DNA from: Pseudomonas pisciculturae
GTDB lineage: Bacteria; Pseudomonadota; Gammaproteobacteria; Pseudomonadales; Pseudomonadaceae
DNA: 64,000 nt
Reading direction: 5' to 3'
Assembly: GCF_015461805.1 (NCBI RefSeq)
Contig: NZ_JACVZE010000008.1
Location: 1-64,000, forward strand
A model generated the notes under the pieces. It did not search any database. It was given only the letters and a program-made list of their open reading frames with translations, and had not been told where the DNA came from. This document shows positions 27,120 through 36,581 of the stretch, in pieces. Made by a program: the position numbers and the translations under genes. The first letter of the stretch is position 1; each line of letters starts with the position of its first letter.

Positions 27120-28403
27120 ATGACTGACACCCGCAACGGCGAGGACAACGGCAAGCTGCTCTATTGCTCCTTCTGTGGCAAAAGCCAGCATGAAGTACGC
27201 AAATTGATTGCCGGCCCCTCGGTCTTTATCTGCGACGAGTGCGTCGACCTGTGCAATGACATCATCCGTGAGGAGGTGCAGGAAGCCCAGGCCGAGAGCA
27301 GCGCGCATAAATTGCCTTCGCCTAAAGAAATCAGCGGCATCCTTGACCAGTACGTGATTGGTCAAGAGCGTGCAAAGAAGGTTCTGGCCGTAGCGGTGTA
27401 CAACCACTACAAGCGCTTGAACCAGCGTGACAAGAAAGGTGACGAAGTTGAACTCGGCAAGAGCAACATCTTGCTGATCGGTCCTACGGGCTCGGGTAAA
27501 ACCTTGCTTGCAGAGACCCTTGCTCGCCTGCTGAACGTTCCGTTCACCATCGCCGACGCCACCACCCTCACCGAGGCTGGCTATGTGGGCGAAGACGTCG
27601 AGAACATCATTCAGAAGTTGCTGCAGAAGTGTGACTACGACGTAGAGAAGGCCCAGATGGGTATTGTCTACATCGACGAAATCGACAAGATTTCGCGCAA
27701 GTCCGACAACCCGTCGATCACCCGTGACGTTTCCGGTGAAGGCGTGCAGCAAGCGCTGTTGAAGCTTATCGAAGGCACGGTTGCTTCCGTACCGCCCCAA
27801 GGCGGCCGCAAGCACCCGCAGCAGGAGTTCCTGCAGGTCGATACGCGCAACATCCTGTTTATCTGTGGCGGTGCATTCTCCGGGCTGGAAAAAGTTATCC
27901 AGCAGCGTTCCACCCGTGGCGGCATCGGTTTCAGTGCAGAAGTGCGCAGCAAGGAAGAAGGCAAGAAGGTGGGCGAGTCCCTGCGTGAAGTCGAGCCTGA
28001 TGATTTGGTCAAGTTCGGTCTGATCCCGGAATTCGTTGGCCGTCTGCCGGTCCTGGCCACGTTGGACGAGCTGGATGAGGCTGCTCTGATTCAGATCCTC
28101 ACCGAGCCGAAAAACGCCCTGACCAAGCAATACGCCAAGCTGTTCGAAATGGAAGGTGTAGACCTCGAGTTCCGTACCGATGCACTCAAGTCAGTGGCCA
28201 AGCGGGCACTGGAGCGCAAAACCGGTGCACGTGGTCTGCGTTCGATTCTCGAAGGCGTGTTGCTCGACACCATGTACGAAATCCCCTCGCAGTCTGAGGT
28301 GAGTAAAGTGGTGATCGACGAAAGCGTTATAGAAGGTAAGTCCAAGCCACTGTATATCTACGAAAACAGTGAGCCGGCTGCCAAGGCTGCGCCAGACGCG
28401 TAA
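27120..28403 (+). CDS. clpX: ClpX, ATPase subunit of the Clp protease
   Basis: The 427-residue AAA+ unfoldase begins [22 protein letters not shown]. The zinc-binding domain has Cys pairs in CSFC and CDEC (residues about 16-45), Walker A is GPTGSGKT (about 120), Walker B is VYIDEIDKI (about 183), and the ClpP-binding loop region and sensor-2 [10 protein letters not shown] are present. It recognises tagged substrates and feeds them into ClpP. The start at 27120 is used because it begins the conserved protein. It ends before a terminator at 28422. Confidence 0.97.
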   Translation: MTDTRNGEDNGKLLYCSFCGKSQHEVRKLIAGPSVFICDECVDLCNDIIREEVQEAQAESSAHKLPSPKEISGILDQYVIGQERAKKVLAVAVYNHYKRLNQRDKKGDEVELGKSNILLIGPTGSGKTLLAETLARLLNVPFTIADATTLTEAGYVGEDVENIIQKLLQKCDYDVEKAQMGIVYIDEIDKISRKSDNPSITRDVSGEGVQQALLKLIEGTVASVPPQGGRKHPQQEFLQVDTRNILFICGGAFSGLEKVIQQRSTRGGIGFSAEVRSKEEGKKVGESLREVEPDDLVKFGLIPEFVGRLPVLATLDELDEAALIQILTEPKNALTKQYAKLFEMEGVDLEFRTDALKSVAKRALERKTGARGLRSILEGVLLDTMYEIPSQSEVSKVVIDESVIEGKSKPLYIYENSEPAAKAAPDA

Positions 28404-28421
28404 GCGTTTTGCAGTTTCGGT

Positions 28422-28456
28422 AAAAACAAGGGGCCTTTAGGGGCCCCTTTGTTTTT
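28422..28456 (+). terminator. Rho-independent terminator after clpX
   Basis: The stem AACAAGGGGCC/GGGGCCCCTTTGTT has one bulged base and a short TTTA loop, and GTTTTT follows. It separates clpPX from lon. Confidence 0.85.
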
Positions 28457-28507
28457 ACGGCGTTTTTTGTTGCGAGGCGTTTCCTGCGTTTAACTGCTGG
28501 CAATAAG

Positions 28508-28534
28508 CTTGTTTTTTTTGCATGCAGCCCCCAT
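28508..28534 (+). promoter_or_regulatory. RpoH (sigma-32) heat-shock promoter of lon
   Basis: CTTGTTT (28508-28514), 14 bases, then CCCCAT (28529-28534) followed by CT. This matches the sigma-32 consensus CTTGAAA-N13/14-CCCCATNT closely. The lon start is 44 bases downstream. Heat induction of lon by RpoH is well established in gammaproteobacteria. Confidence 0.75.
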
Positions 28535-28577
28535 CTTGGTTTCAAGCTTATTTTTCATCTGTCATAGAGGCGAAATC

Positions 28578-30974
28578 ATGAAGACCACCATTGAATTGCC
28601 TCTCCTGCCGTTGCGTGATGTCGTCGTCTATCCGCACATGGTTATCCCGCTGTTCGTGGGGCGCGAGAAGTCTATCGAAGCCCTCGAGGCCGCGATGACG
28701 GGCGACAAGCAGATCCTGCTGTTGGCCCAGAGAAATCCTGCTGACGATGATCCAGGCGAAGACGCCCTGTATCGCGTTGGTACCATCGCTACTGTCCTGC
28801 AACTGCTCAAGCTGCCTGATGGCACCGTCAAGGTGTTGGTCGAGGGTGAGCAGCGCGGTGCGGTGGAACGTTTCATGGAGGTGGACGGCCACCTGCGCGC
28901 CGAAGTGGCGCTGATCGACGAAGTCGAAGCCCCTGAGCGTGAGTCCGAAGTCTTTGTACGCAGCCTGCTCTCGCAGTTCGAGCAGTATGTGCAGTTGGGC
29001 AAGAAAGTCCCGGCTGAAGTGCTGTCTTCCCTCAACAGTATCGATGAGCCAAGCCGCCTGGTAGACACCATGGCCGCGCACATGGCGCTGAAGATCGAGC
29101 AGAAGCAGGATATCCTCGAAATCATCGACCTGTCGGCCCGTGTCGAGCACGTACTGGCGCTGCTGGATGCCGAAATCGACCTGTTGCAGGTTGAAAAGCG
29201 CATTCGCGGTCGCGTGAAGAAACAAATGGAGCGCAGCCAGCGCGAGTACTACCTGAATGAGCAGATGAAGGCCATTCAGAAAGAACTCGGCGACAGCGAA
29301 GACGGCCACAACGAAATCGAAGAGCTGAAAAAGCGCATCGATGCTGCGGGCCTGCCAAAAGACGCCCTGACCAAAGCCACCGCTGAACTCAACAAGCTCA
29401 AGCAAATGTCGCCGATGTCGGCCGAAGCCACCGTGGTTCGTTCCTATATCGACTGGCTGGTGCAGGTGCCGTGGAAGGCCCAGACCAAGGTGCGTCTGGA
29501 CCTGGCTCGCGCCGAAGATATCCTCGACGCCGACCACTATGGCCTCGAAGAAGTCAAAGAACGCATCCTCGAATACCTCGCTGTGCAAAAACGCGTGAAG
29601 AAGATTCGTGGTCCTGTGTTGTGCCTGGTGGGGCCGCCTGGGGTGGGTAAAACATCCCTGGCTGAGTCCATTGCCAACGCGACCAACCGCAAATTCGTGC
29701 GCATGGCCCTCGGTGGTGTGCGTGATGAGGCGGAAATTCGTGGTCATCGCCGTACTTACATCGGTTCGATGCCAGGAAGATTGATTCAAAAGATGACAAA
29801 GGTGGGTGTGCGCAACCCGCTGTTCCTGCTCGATGAAATCGACAAAATGGGCAGCGACATGCGTGGCGATCCGGCATCAGCCTTGCTGGAAGTGCTCGAC
29901 CCCGAGCAGAACCATAATTTCAACGACCATTACCTGGAAGTCGACTACGACTTGTCCGACGTAATGTTCCTGTGCACCTCCAACTCCATGAATATTCCGC
30001 CAGCCTTGCTGGACCGGATGGAGGTGATTCGTCTGCCGGGTTACACCGAAGACGAGAAGATCAACATCGCCGTCAAATACCTTGCGCCCAAGCAGATTTC
30101 GGCCAACGGTCTGAAAAAGGGTGAGATCGAGTTCGAGGTCGGCACCATCCGCGACATCGTGCGCTACTACACCCGCGAGGCCGGTGTACGGGGCCTTGAG
30201 CGCCAGATAGCGAAGATCTGCCGCAAGGCGGTCAAGGAACATGCGTTGGAAAAACGCTTCTCGGTGAAGGTCACGGCCGACTCCCTGGAACACTTCCTGG
30301 GCGTGCGTAAGTTCAGCTACGGCCTGGCCGAGCAACAGGATCAGGTCGGCCAGGTAACTGGCTTGGCATGGACTCAGGTAGGCGGCGAATTGCTGACCAT
30401 CGAAGCCGCCGTGATCCCGGGCAAGGGCCAGTTGATCAAGACCGGCTCCCTCGGCGATGTGATGGTCGAATCCATCACTGCCGCGCAGACCGTGGTGCGC
30501 AGCCGCGCCAAGAGCCTGGGGATTCCCCTGGACTTCCACGAGAAGCACGACACCCACATCCACATGCCGGAAGGGGCAACCCCCAAAGATGGCCCTAGTG
30601 CTGGCGTAGGCATGTGCACGGCCCTGGTGTCGGCACTGACTGGCATTCCGGTGCGCGCCGATGTGGCAATGACGGGCGAAATCACCCTGCGTGGCCAGGT
30701 ATTGGCTATCGGTGGGTTGAAAGAGAAATTGCTTGCCGCACACCGGGGTGGTATCAAGACCGTGATCATTCCTGAAGAGAATGTTCGCGACTTGAAGGAA
30801 ATTCCTGACAACATCAAGCAAGATCTGCAGATTAAACCGGTTAAATGGATTGACGAGGTCCTGCAAATTGCGCTGCAATACGCGCCGGAGCCCTTGCCGG
30901 ATGTGGCTCCGGAGATAGTTGCAAAGGACGAAAAACGTGAGTCTGATTCCAAGGAAAGAATTAGCACGCATTAA
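28578..30974 (+). CDS. lon: ATP-dependent protease Lon
   Basis: The 798-residue protease has an N-terminal substrate-binding domain (from MKTTIELPLLPLRDVVVYPHMVIPLFVGR), a AAA+ domain with Walker A GPPGVGKT (about residue 355) and Walker B FLLDEIDKM, and a C-terminal protease domain. The Ser-Lys dyad is visible in TPKDGPSAGVGM (Ser near 678) and in GGLKEKLLAAHRGG (Lys near 721). It degrades misfolded and regulatory proteins. ATG 28578 follows GAGGCG. It has its own heat-shock-type promoter and is separate from clpX. Confidence 0.98.
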   Translation: MKTTIELPLLPLRDVVVYPHMVIPLFVGREKSIEALEAAMTGDKQILLLAQRNPADDDPGEDALYRVGTIATVLQLLKLPDGTVKVLVEGEQRGAVERFMEVDGHLRAEVALIDEVEAPERESEVFVRSLLSQFEQYVQLGKKVPAEVLSSLNSIDEPSRLVDTMAAHMALKIEQKQDILEIIDLSARVEHVLALLDAEIDLLQVEKRIRGRVKKQMERSQREYYLNEQMKAIQKELGDSEDGHNEIEELKKRIDAAGLPKDALTKATAELNKLKQMSPMSAEATVVRSYIDWLVQVPWKAQTKVRLDLARAEDILDADHYGLEEVKERILEYLAVQKRVKKIRGPVLCLVGPPGVGKTSLAESIANATNRKFVRMALGGVRDEAEIRGHRRTYIGSMPGRLIQKMTKVGVRNPLFLLDEIDKMGSDMRGDPASALLEVLDPEQNHNFNDHYLEVDYDLSDVMFLCTSNSMNIPPALLDRMEVIRLPGYTEDEKINIAVKYLAPKQISANGLKKGEIEFEVGTIRDIVRYYTREAGVRGLERQIAKICRKAVKEHALEKRFSVKVTADSLEHFLGVRKFSYGLAEQQDQVGQVTGLAWTQVGGELLTIEAAVIPGKGQLIKTGSLGDVMVESITAAQTVVRSRAKSLGIPLDFHEKHDTHIHMPEGATPKDGPSAGVGMCTALVSALTGIPVRADVAMTGEITLRGQVLAIGGLKEKLLAAHRGGIKTVIIPEENVRDLKEIPDNIKQDLQIKPVKWIDEVLQIALQYAPEPLPDVAPEIVAKDEKRESDSKERISTH

Positions 30975-31122
30975 TGCGATTAAGCCTGGGGGCTTCCTTG
31001 ACAGCTTTTTAGAGCCCTTGTTATAAAGCGGCTCTTAAGTGTCTGTAGGCCATTCAGCACTGGTTTTTGCTTTCACCAAAAAACTTAGAATCATACTCAA
31101 TAGATATATAAGGGGACTTAGA

Positions 31123-31395
31123 GTGAACAAGTCGGAACTGATTGATGCTATCGCTGCATCCGCTGATATCCCGAAAGCTGCTGCTGGCCGTGCGCTGGAT
31201 GCAGTAATCGAATCCGTCACTGGCGCTCTGAAGGCCGGCGACTCCGTAGTACTGGTAGGCTTCGGTACTTTCTCTGTGACCGATCGCCCAGCTCGCACTG
31301 GCCGTAACCCACAGACTGGCGCAGCCCTGAAAATCGCTGCTGCCAAGAAACCAGGTTTCAAAGCCGGTAAAGCCCTGAAAGAAGCCGTTAACTAA
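31123..31395 (+). CDS. hupB: DNA-binding protein HU-beta
   Basis: The 90-residue nucleoid protein starts at GTG 31123 (read as [22 protein letters not shown]), with AGGGGA about 7 bases upstream. The DNA-gripping arm is [24 protein letters not shown], with the conserved Arg-Asn-Pro tip. HU bends and compacts DNA as a dimer. In-frame codons upstream of 31123 belong to the promoter-like AT-rich leader. Confidence 0.97.
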   Translation: MNKSELIDAIAASADIPKAAAGRALDAVIESVTGALKAGDSVVLVGFGTFSVTDRPARTGRNPQTGAALKIAAAKKPGFKAGKALKEAVN

Positions 31396-31440
31396 GCTTC
31401 GATCCAGCCTTTACCTACCCGGGTCGAACGCAGGTTTGAC

Positions 31441-31524
31441 CTGGCAGCGGAGCGGCAGTTGACCCATGTATGCATCGGGTCGCCACGCCGGGGGGAGAAC
31501 CAAAGCCCCCGTCCGCTCCGCCAG
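31441..31524 (+). ncRNA. Candidate structured RNA between hupB and ppiD
   Basis: The outer stem GCGGAGCGG (31447-31455) pairs perfectly with CCGCTCCGC (31513-31521), with CTG/CAG adding three pairs beyond a bulge. It encloses two hairpins: GACCCATG/CAT-C-GGGTC (31461-31481) and ACG-GGGG/CCCC-CGT (31485-31512). A terminator hairpin follows at 31532. This three-way fold suggests a hupB 3'-UTR element or a small RNA. No promoter of its own is obvious, and I cannot match it to a named family. Confidence 0.45.
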
Positions 31525-31531
31525 TTGCGAG

Positions 31532-31560
31532 AAGGCGCATCCTTGGATGCGCCTTTCTTA
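31532..31560 (+). terminator. Rho-independent terminator after hupB
   Basis: AAGGCGCATCC-TT-GGATGCGCCTT is a perfect stem of about 11 pairs (the innermost may open to form the loop), followed by TCTTAT. The T-run is modest. Confidence 0.75.
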
Positions 31561-31625
31561 TATCCGTACTCTACCCACGCTCCACGGTTGGCTATTTCTG
31601 AAGATCAACCGTTTCTGGGGGACGC

Positions 31626-33500
31626 ATGCTGCAAAATATCAGGGACAATTCACAAGGCTGGATTGCCAAGACCATTATCGGGATCATCGTCGCATTGATG
31701 GCGTTCACCGGTATCGAAGCCATTTTCCAGGCTTCGGGTAACAGTAAGCAGGACGTGGCCAAGGTCAACGGTGAAGAAATCACCCAGACCGAGCTGAGCC
31801 AGGCCGTCGACATGCAACGTCGCCAGTTGATGCAACAGCTGGGCAAGGATTTCGATGCTTCCCTGCTGGACGAAAAACTGCTGCGCGAGGCGGCCCTCAA
31901 GGGTCTGATCGATCGCAAGCTGTTGCTGCAAGGCGCTGCCGATTCCAAGTTTGGCTTCTCTGAAGCAGCATTGGACCAAGTGATCCTGCAGACGCCGGAA
32001 TTCCAGGTGGACGGCAAGTTCAACGCCGAACGCTTTGACCAGGTGATCCGTCAGCTGGGCTACAGCCGTATGCAATTCCGTCAGATGATGACCCAGGAAA
32101 TGCTCATCGGCCAGGTTCGTGCAGGTATCGCTGGCAGCGGTTTCGTGACCGACGCCGAAGTGTTGGCATTCGCCCGTCTGGAAAAACAGACCCGTGACTT
32201 CGCCACTGTCAACGTCAAGGCCAACCCAGCGGCGGTGAAACTCACCGACGATGAGGTCAAGGCTTACTATGACCAGCACGCCAAAGAGTTCATGACCCCG
32301 GATCAAGTCGTCATCGACTACCTGGAGCTGAAGAAGTCCTCCTTCTTCGACCAGGTCAGCGTCAAGGACGATGAACTGCAGGCTGCCTATCAGAAAGAAA
32401 CCGCCAACCTCGCTGAACAGCGTCGCGCGGCGCACATCCTGATTGAAGTCAACGATAAGGTCACCGACGCCCAGGCCAAGGCCAAGATCGAAGAGATCCA
32501 GGCACGCCTGGCCAAGGGTGAGAAGTTCGAAGCCCTGGCTAAAGAGTTCTCCCAGGACCCGGGTTCAGCCAACACTGGCGGCGATCTGGGCTTTGCCGGC
32601 CCTGGCGTTTATGACCCAGACTTCGAAACGGCCTTGTACGCGTTGAACAAGGACCAGGTTTCGGCGCCGGTACGCAGCACCTTCGGTTGGCACTTGATCA
32701 AGCTGTTGGGCGTTGAAGCACCTGAAGTGCCGACGTTTGCCAGCCTGAAAGACAAGCTGACCCGCGAGCTCAAGACCCAACAGGTCGAGCAGCGTTATGT
32801 CGAAGCGACCAAGCAATTGGAAGATGCGGCATTTGAAGCCTCTGACCTGGCCCAGCCAGCGTCCGACCTGAAGCTGACCGTGCACACCTCCGCGCCGTTT
32901 GGCCGCGAGGGTGGCGAAGGTGTTGCGGCCAACCGTGCCGTGGTCACTGCGGCGTTCAGCCCGGAAGTGCTGGATGAAGGTGCCAACAGCACCGCTATCG
33001 AACTGGACCCGGAAACCATCATCGTGCTGCGTGCCAAAGAGCACTTGAAGCCTTCGCAGTTACCGCTGGAAAGCGTCGCTGCGGCGATCCGCACCCAGAT
33101 GGCCAAGGAGCGCGCAAGCGCGGCTGCCAAGGCACATGCTGACGAGTTGATCGCCAGCCTGCGTGATGGCAAGACCCCGCTGAACCAGCCGATTGACGGC
33201 CAGGCGTGGAAGGTTACCGAAGCCGCTACCCGCAACCAGGAAGCGATCGACCCTACCGTGCTGCAAGCCCTGTTCCGCATGCCCAAGCCTGCGGCCAAGG
33301 ACAAGCCGACCTTCACCACCGTGACCTTGCGTGACGGTAGCCTGGTGATCGTGCGCTTGAACGGCGTCAACGAAGCGGCTGCCCCAACGGACGAAGAAAA
33401 GGCGCAAATCCGCCGCTTCCTCGCTTCTCGTGTGGGCCAGCAGGACTTCGCGGCGTACCGCAAGCAGCTGGAAACCAAGGCTGACATCAAGAAGTTCTGA
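31626..33500 (+). CDS. ppiD: Periplasmic folding chaperone/prolyl isomerase PpiD
   Basis: The 624-residue protein is anchored by one N-terminal helix (IAKTIIGIIVALMAFTGIEAIF, residues about 14-35) and faces the periplasm near the Sec translocon. A SurA-N-like chaperone region is followed by a parvulin domain (residues about 265-355, RAAHILIE...KFEALAKEFSQDPGSANTGGDLGFAGPGVYDPDFE). The C-terminal chaperone lobe completes it. The start ATG 31626 follows GGGGGAC. It lies next to hupB as in other Pseudomonas. Confidence 0.95.
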   Translation: MLQNIRDNSQGWIAKTIIGIIVALMAFTGIEAIFQASGNSKQDVAKVNGEEITQTELSQAVDMQRRQLMQQLGKDFDASLLDEKLLREAALKGLIDRKLLLQGAADSKFGFSEAALDQVILQTPEFQVDGKFNAERFDQVIRQLGYSRMQFRQMMTQEMLIGQVRAGIAGSGFVTDAEVLAFARLEKQTRDFATVNVKANPAAVKLTDDEVKAYYDQHAKEFMTPDQVVIDYLELKKSSFFDQVSVKDDELQAAYQKETANLAEQRRAAHILIEVNDKVTDAQAKAKIEEIQARLAKGEKFEALAKEFSQDPGSANTGGDLGFAGPGVYDPDFETALYALNKDQVSAPVRSTFGWHLIKLLGVEAPEVPTFASLKDKLTRELKTQQVEQRYVEATKQLEDAAFEASDLAQPASDLKLTVHTSAPFGREGGEGVAANRAVVTAAFSPEVLDEGANSTAIELDPETIIVLRAKEHLKPSQLPLESVAAAIRTQMAKERASAAAKAHADELIASLRDGKTPLNQPIDGQAWKVTEAATRNQEAIDPTVLQALFRMPKPAAKDKPTFTTVTLRDGSLVIVRLNGVNEAAAPTDEEKAQIRRFLASRVGQQDFAAYRKQLETKADIKKF

Positions 33501-33515
33501 TGTCGGTTTGAATAG

Positions 33516-33550
33516 AAAGCCCCCGGCCTGAAAAGACCGGGGGCTTTTTT
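33516..33550. terminator. Terminator between ppiD and the MFS gene
   Basis: AAAGCCCCCGG and CCGGGGGCTTT form an 11-base-pair stem with a 10-base loop, followed by T6. It serves ppiD and, with A residues on the other side, perhaps also the convergent MFS gene, whose stop touches the T-run. Confidence 0.9.
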
Positions 33551-34694
33551 ATGGGCGCTTGCTCAGCGCCAGCAGCATCAACACGACGACTGCCCACGGG
33601 AACGCAATTACCCCCCAGCTTTGCAGCAACAAACCACCCACCAGCCCGCCGCCGGCGATACCCAGGTTCCACACAGTCACGAGCATCGACTGTGCTGCAT
33701 CTGCAGAGTCCCCAGCGGCCTTGACCAGCGCAGTTTGTAGCAGGGCAGGCAGGCCACCGAACGCCAGGCCCCAAACCGCTACAGCAATGTAGACCACCAG
33801 GGGCGAGCTGAGCCACATCGCCAACGCGAGGGCGAGCAAACCAAACAGTGCGCAACTGATCAGCACCAACAGGCGCAGCCAGCGGTCGATCAACAGCCCC
33901 ACCAGCCAGATACTTACCAGCGCTGCCAGGCCAAACACCAGCAGCACGCTATCGATGTCGGCGGCGATCCCGGCCGGAACCAGCAACGGTGCAATGTAGG
34001 TGTACAGAATGTTATGGGCCAGCACGTAGGTAAAGGTCACCCACAACACCGGACGAATGCCGGGCAGCGCCAGCACTTGACGCAGCCCCCGGCGCTTCTC
34101 GGTGGGCTGGCCGGCGAAGTCCGGCAGTTGCCAGCGCGCCCAGATCAGCAGCACCAGGGTCAGCCCGGTCATAATTGCGAAGCTCAGACGCCAGCCCACC
34201 ACAGCGCCCAGAAAGGTGCCGGCCGGCACGCCCAGTGACAGTGCCAGTGGCGCACCTAACATGGCCACTGCAATCGCCCGGCCTTGCAGGTGTGGCGCCA
34301 CCATCCGGCTCGCGTAACCGGCTAGCAGCGCCCAAAGCAACCCGGCGAATACCCCGGCGAAGAAACGCGCGATCAACGTAATACCGTAGTGGCTGGACAC
34401 GGCGGTCACGCTGTTGACCAAGGCAAAGCCCCCAATGGCCAGCAACAACAGCGGCCGTCTGCGCCAGCCCCGGGTCAGCAAGGTCAGGGGAATGGCTGCC
34501 AGCAATGAGCCCAAGGCGTAAAGTGTAACCAGTTGGCCGACCAGTGCAGGTGACACGCCAAGGCCTTCTCCCATTTGGGGCAGCAGCCCGGCGGGCATGG
34601 CTTCGGTGAGGATGGTGATAAAGCCGGCGCAGGCCAGTGCCAGCAAGCCGCCTAAGGGAAGCCTATCCGGGGAGTCGCTTACAAGTGATGTCAT
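33549..34694 (-). CDS. MFS drug/sugar efflux-type transporter
   Basis: The protein is about 381 residues with twelve predicted membrane segments. It resembles the AraJ/SotB/YdhP-type MFS exporters (GFITILTEAMPAGLLPQMGEGLGVSPALVGQLVTLYALGSLLAAIPLT...RPLLLLAIGGFAL). Substrates of this group include arabinose, chloramphenicol-like drugs and purine analogues; none can be chosen here. The start MTSLVSDSP at 34694 is chosen, and ATG six codons earlier is possible. It is divergent from the LysR gene at 34813, its likely regulator. Confidence 0.88.
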   Translation of the reverse strand: MTSLVSDSPDRLPLGGLLALACAGFITILTEAMPAGLLPQMGEGLGVSPALVGQLVTLYALGSLLAAIPLTLLTRGWRRRPLLLLAIGGFALVNSVTAVSSHYGITLIARFFAGVFAGLLWALLAGYASRMVAPHLQGRAIAVAMLGAPLALSLGVPAGTFLGAVVGWRLSFAIMTGLTLVLLIWARWQLPDFAGQPTEKRRGLRQVLALPGIRPVLWVTFTYVLAHNILYTYIAPLLVPAGIAADIDSVLLVFGLAALVSIWLVGLLIDRWLRLLVLISCALFGLLALALAMWLSSPLVVYIAVAVWGLAFGGLPALLQTALVKAAGDSADAAQSMLVTVWNLGIAGGGLVGGLLLQSWGVIAFPWAVVVLMLLALSKRP

Positions 34695-34765
34695 GACGCA
34701 GTATCCATGCAAAGGGCAAGGATGCAGGGTAGGGGGCTGTGATCGACGGAAAAACAGGCTAAGGT

Positions 34766-34792
34766 TCCGAACTTATCGGACATCAGCGTCCG
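34766..34792. promoter_or_regulatory. Overlapping inverted repeats between MFS and LysR genes
   Basis: TCCGA-ACTTA-TCGGA (34766-34780) overlaps CGGAC-ATCAGC-GTCCG (34777-34792) in the 118-base divergent promoter region. This suits a LysR-type binding site. Confidence 0.45.
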
Positions 34793-34812
34793 TAATAATT
34801 GAGGACTCAATC

Positions 34813-35712
34813 ATGGATAGTCTGGGCAGCCTCTCAGTCTTCGTGCAGGTCGCAGAGACTCGCAGCTTCACGGCGGCCGGGCGCGCCTTGGGTGTGTCGT
34901 CTTCGGCAGTGGGCAAAAGCATTGCGAGAATGGAAGATCGCCTCGGGGTGCGCTTGTTTCATCGCAGCACCCGCAGCATCACCTTAACCTCGGAGGGCGC
35001 GTTATTCCTTGAGCGTTCGCGGCGCATCTTGGCCGAGGTCGAGGCGGCCGAGCGTGAGTTGACGCAAGCCAGCGCTACGCCACGGGGCAAGTTGCGTATC
35101 AGCCTGCCACAAGTACGCGGATTGTTGATGCCGGTGCTCAGCGACTTTATGCGTGCTTACCCGCAGATCGAGTTGGATGTGGACTTTTCCGACCGCATGG
35201 TGGACGTTATCGAAGAAGGCTTCGATGCAGTCATACGCACCGGCAAGCCGGAAGATTCGCGCCTGATGGCCCGTCATCTAGGGCACTACCACTTGGTGCT
35301 GGTAGGTACGCCGGCCTACTTCCGTCAATACGGTACGCCGCAACAGCCGCTGCACCTCAATGACCACGCTTGCTTGCGCCACAAGTTCTGCGCCACGGGC
35401 AAACTGGAGCCCTGGCCGCTGCGCCTGGCGCCTGGTACGGTGGAGCCGACCCTGCGCGCGCCTTTGGTCAGCACCACCATCGAGTCCCTTAATCATGTGG
35501 TGCATGAGGGGTTAGGCATTGCCTGCCTGCCGGATTACATGGTTAACCATGCCGTTGCGCAAGGGCGCCTGCAAAGGGTACTGGATGATTACCTGGAGCA
35601 TCAGGGTAGTTTCTGGATGCTCTGGCCATCAAGTCGCCATGCCTCGGCCAAACTGCGCGTGTTTATTGATCATATGTGCGCTGGGCTTTTTCCCACCGCT
35701 ACCCCTGCGTAG
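34813..35712 (+). CDS. LysR-family transcriptional regulator
   Basis: The 299-residue regulator has an N-terminal winged helix (SLSVFVQVAETRSFTAAGRALGVSSSAVGKSIARMEDRLGVRLFHRSTRSITLT, residues 5-60). The effector domain resembles the CrgA/DsdC-like branch (DVDFSDRMVDVIEEGFDAVIRTG, IACLPDYMV). ATG 34813 is chosen by homology to the family start. It probably regulates the divergent MFS exporter gene. Confidence 0.9.
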   Translation: MDSLGSLSVFVQVAETRSFTAAGRALGVSSSAVGKSIARMEDRLGVRLFHRSTRSITLTSEGALFLERSRRILAEVEAAERELTQASATPRGKLRISLPQVRGLLMPVLSDFMRAYPQIELDVDFSDRMVDVIEEGFDAVIRTGKPEDSRLMARHLGHYHLVLVGTPAYFRQYGTPQQPLHLNDHACLRHKFCATGKLEPWPLRLAPGTVEPTLRAPLVSTTIESLNHVVHEGLGIACLPDYMVNHAVAQGRLQRVLDDYLEHQGSFWMLWPSSRHASAKLRVFIDHMCAGLFPTATPA

Positions 35713-35800
35713 CCCTGTGACGTTTTACTGACAGGAATGCGCCCGCCAAGGCCTGTTCTGTTGCACAATACCGCCCGGACTGTTTTCCCCAGGATTTTCA

Positions 35801-36580
35801 ATGTCGACATCATTTCACTTGCGTAGCCTCGGGCTGGCGCTGGTGTTGGCGGGCGCCGCGGGCTGCTCGTCACCCAAGACCGCTATTTATGAACATGAGA
35901 ATTTCGACGACTCCGGCACGTTTTCCCGGGATTACCCGGTGACTGATGTGGCGGCATGCGAAGCGGCGCGACGTGCGCTGCTGAGCCAGGGTTACATCAT
36001 CACCAGCAACGATCCGAAGCTGGTAGTGGGTAACAAGAGTTTCCAGCAGACCGGTGAGAGCCATCTGCAGATCAGCTTCAACGTGGTGTGTGCCGATGAT
36101 GGCAAGGGTACTAACCACTCGACGATGTTCGCCAACGCCTTGCAGGACCGCTATGCGCTGAAGAAGGTCAACAACTCAGCAAGCCTGGGTGTCGGCGTGC
36201 TGGGCTCGGTGTCGATGCCGATCGGCTCTACGGATGACTCGATGGTGAAGGTCGCCAGTGAGACCGTGTCGGCGCCGAAGTTCTACGACCGCTATTTTGC
36301 GCTGGTGGATGTATTCCTGCCGCAAGAGGTGAAGAAGGCCGAGAATATCCCCGAGAAGCCCAAGGCAGACCTGGGGGTGCCGGAGCCAAAAGTCGCACCG
36401 GCTGCCGAAAAGGTTGAGGCGCCCAAGGAAGAGCCAGCGGTTTCCGTTCCGGTCTCGCCGCCCGCCGAGGCCGCGCCGATTGCCCCGCAGGAAGAAACTG
36501 CGCCTGCACCAGCGACCAGTAATCCGGACCTGCCGGCGCCAACAGAAGCGATTCCGCCTCTGCCGACGCCCGCGCAGTAA
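35801..36580 (+). CDS. DUF2242 lipoprotein with Pro/Ala/Glu-rich tail
   Basis: The 259-residue protein has a lipoprotein signal ending LAGAAGC (Cys22), then a DUF2242 domain (residues about 25-180: ENFDDSGTFSRDYPV, AARRALLSQGYII, KSFQQTGESHLQI). Its C-terminal 75 residues are rich in Pro, Ala and Glu, a low-complexity extension likely to be flexible and to span the periplasm. The domain has no assigned function. It is convergent with the E1 gene, with 1 base between the stops. Confidence 0.85.
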   Translation: MSTSFHLRSLGLALVLAGAAGCSSPKTAIYEHENFDDSGTFSRDYPVTDVAACEAARRALLSQGYIITSNDPKLVVGNKSFQQTGESHLQISFNVVCADDGKGTNHSTMFANALQDRYALKKVNNSASLGVGVLGSVSMPIGSTDDSMVKVASETVSAPKFYDRYFALVDVFLPQEVKKAENIPEKPKADLGVPEPKVAPAAEKVEAPKEEPAVSVPVSPPAEAAPIAPQEETAPAPATSNPDLPAPTEAIPPLPTPAQ

Positions 36581-36581
36581 A

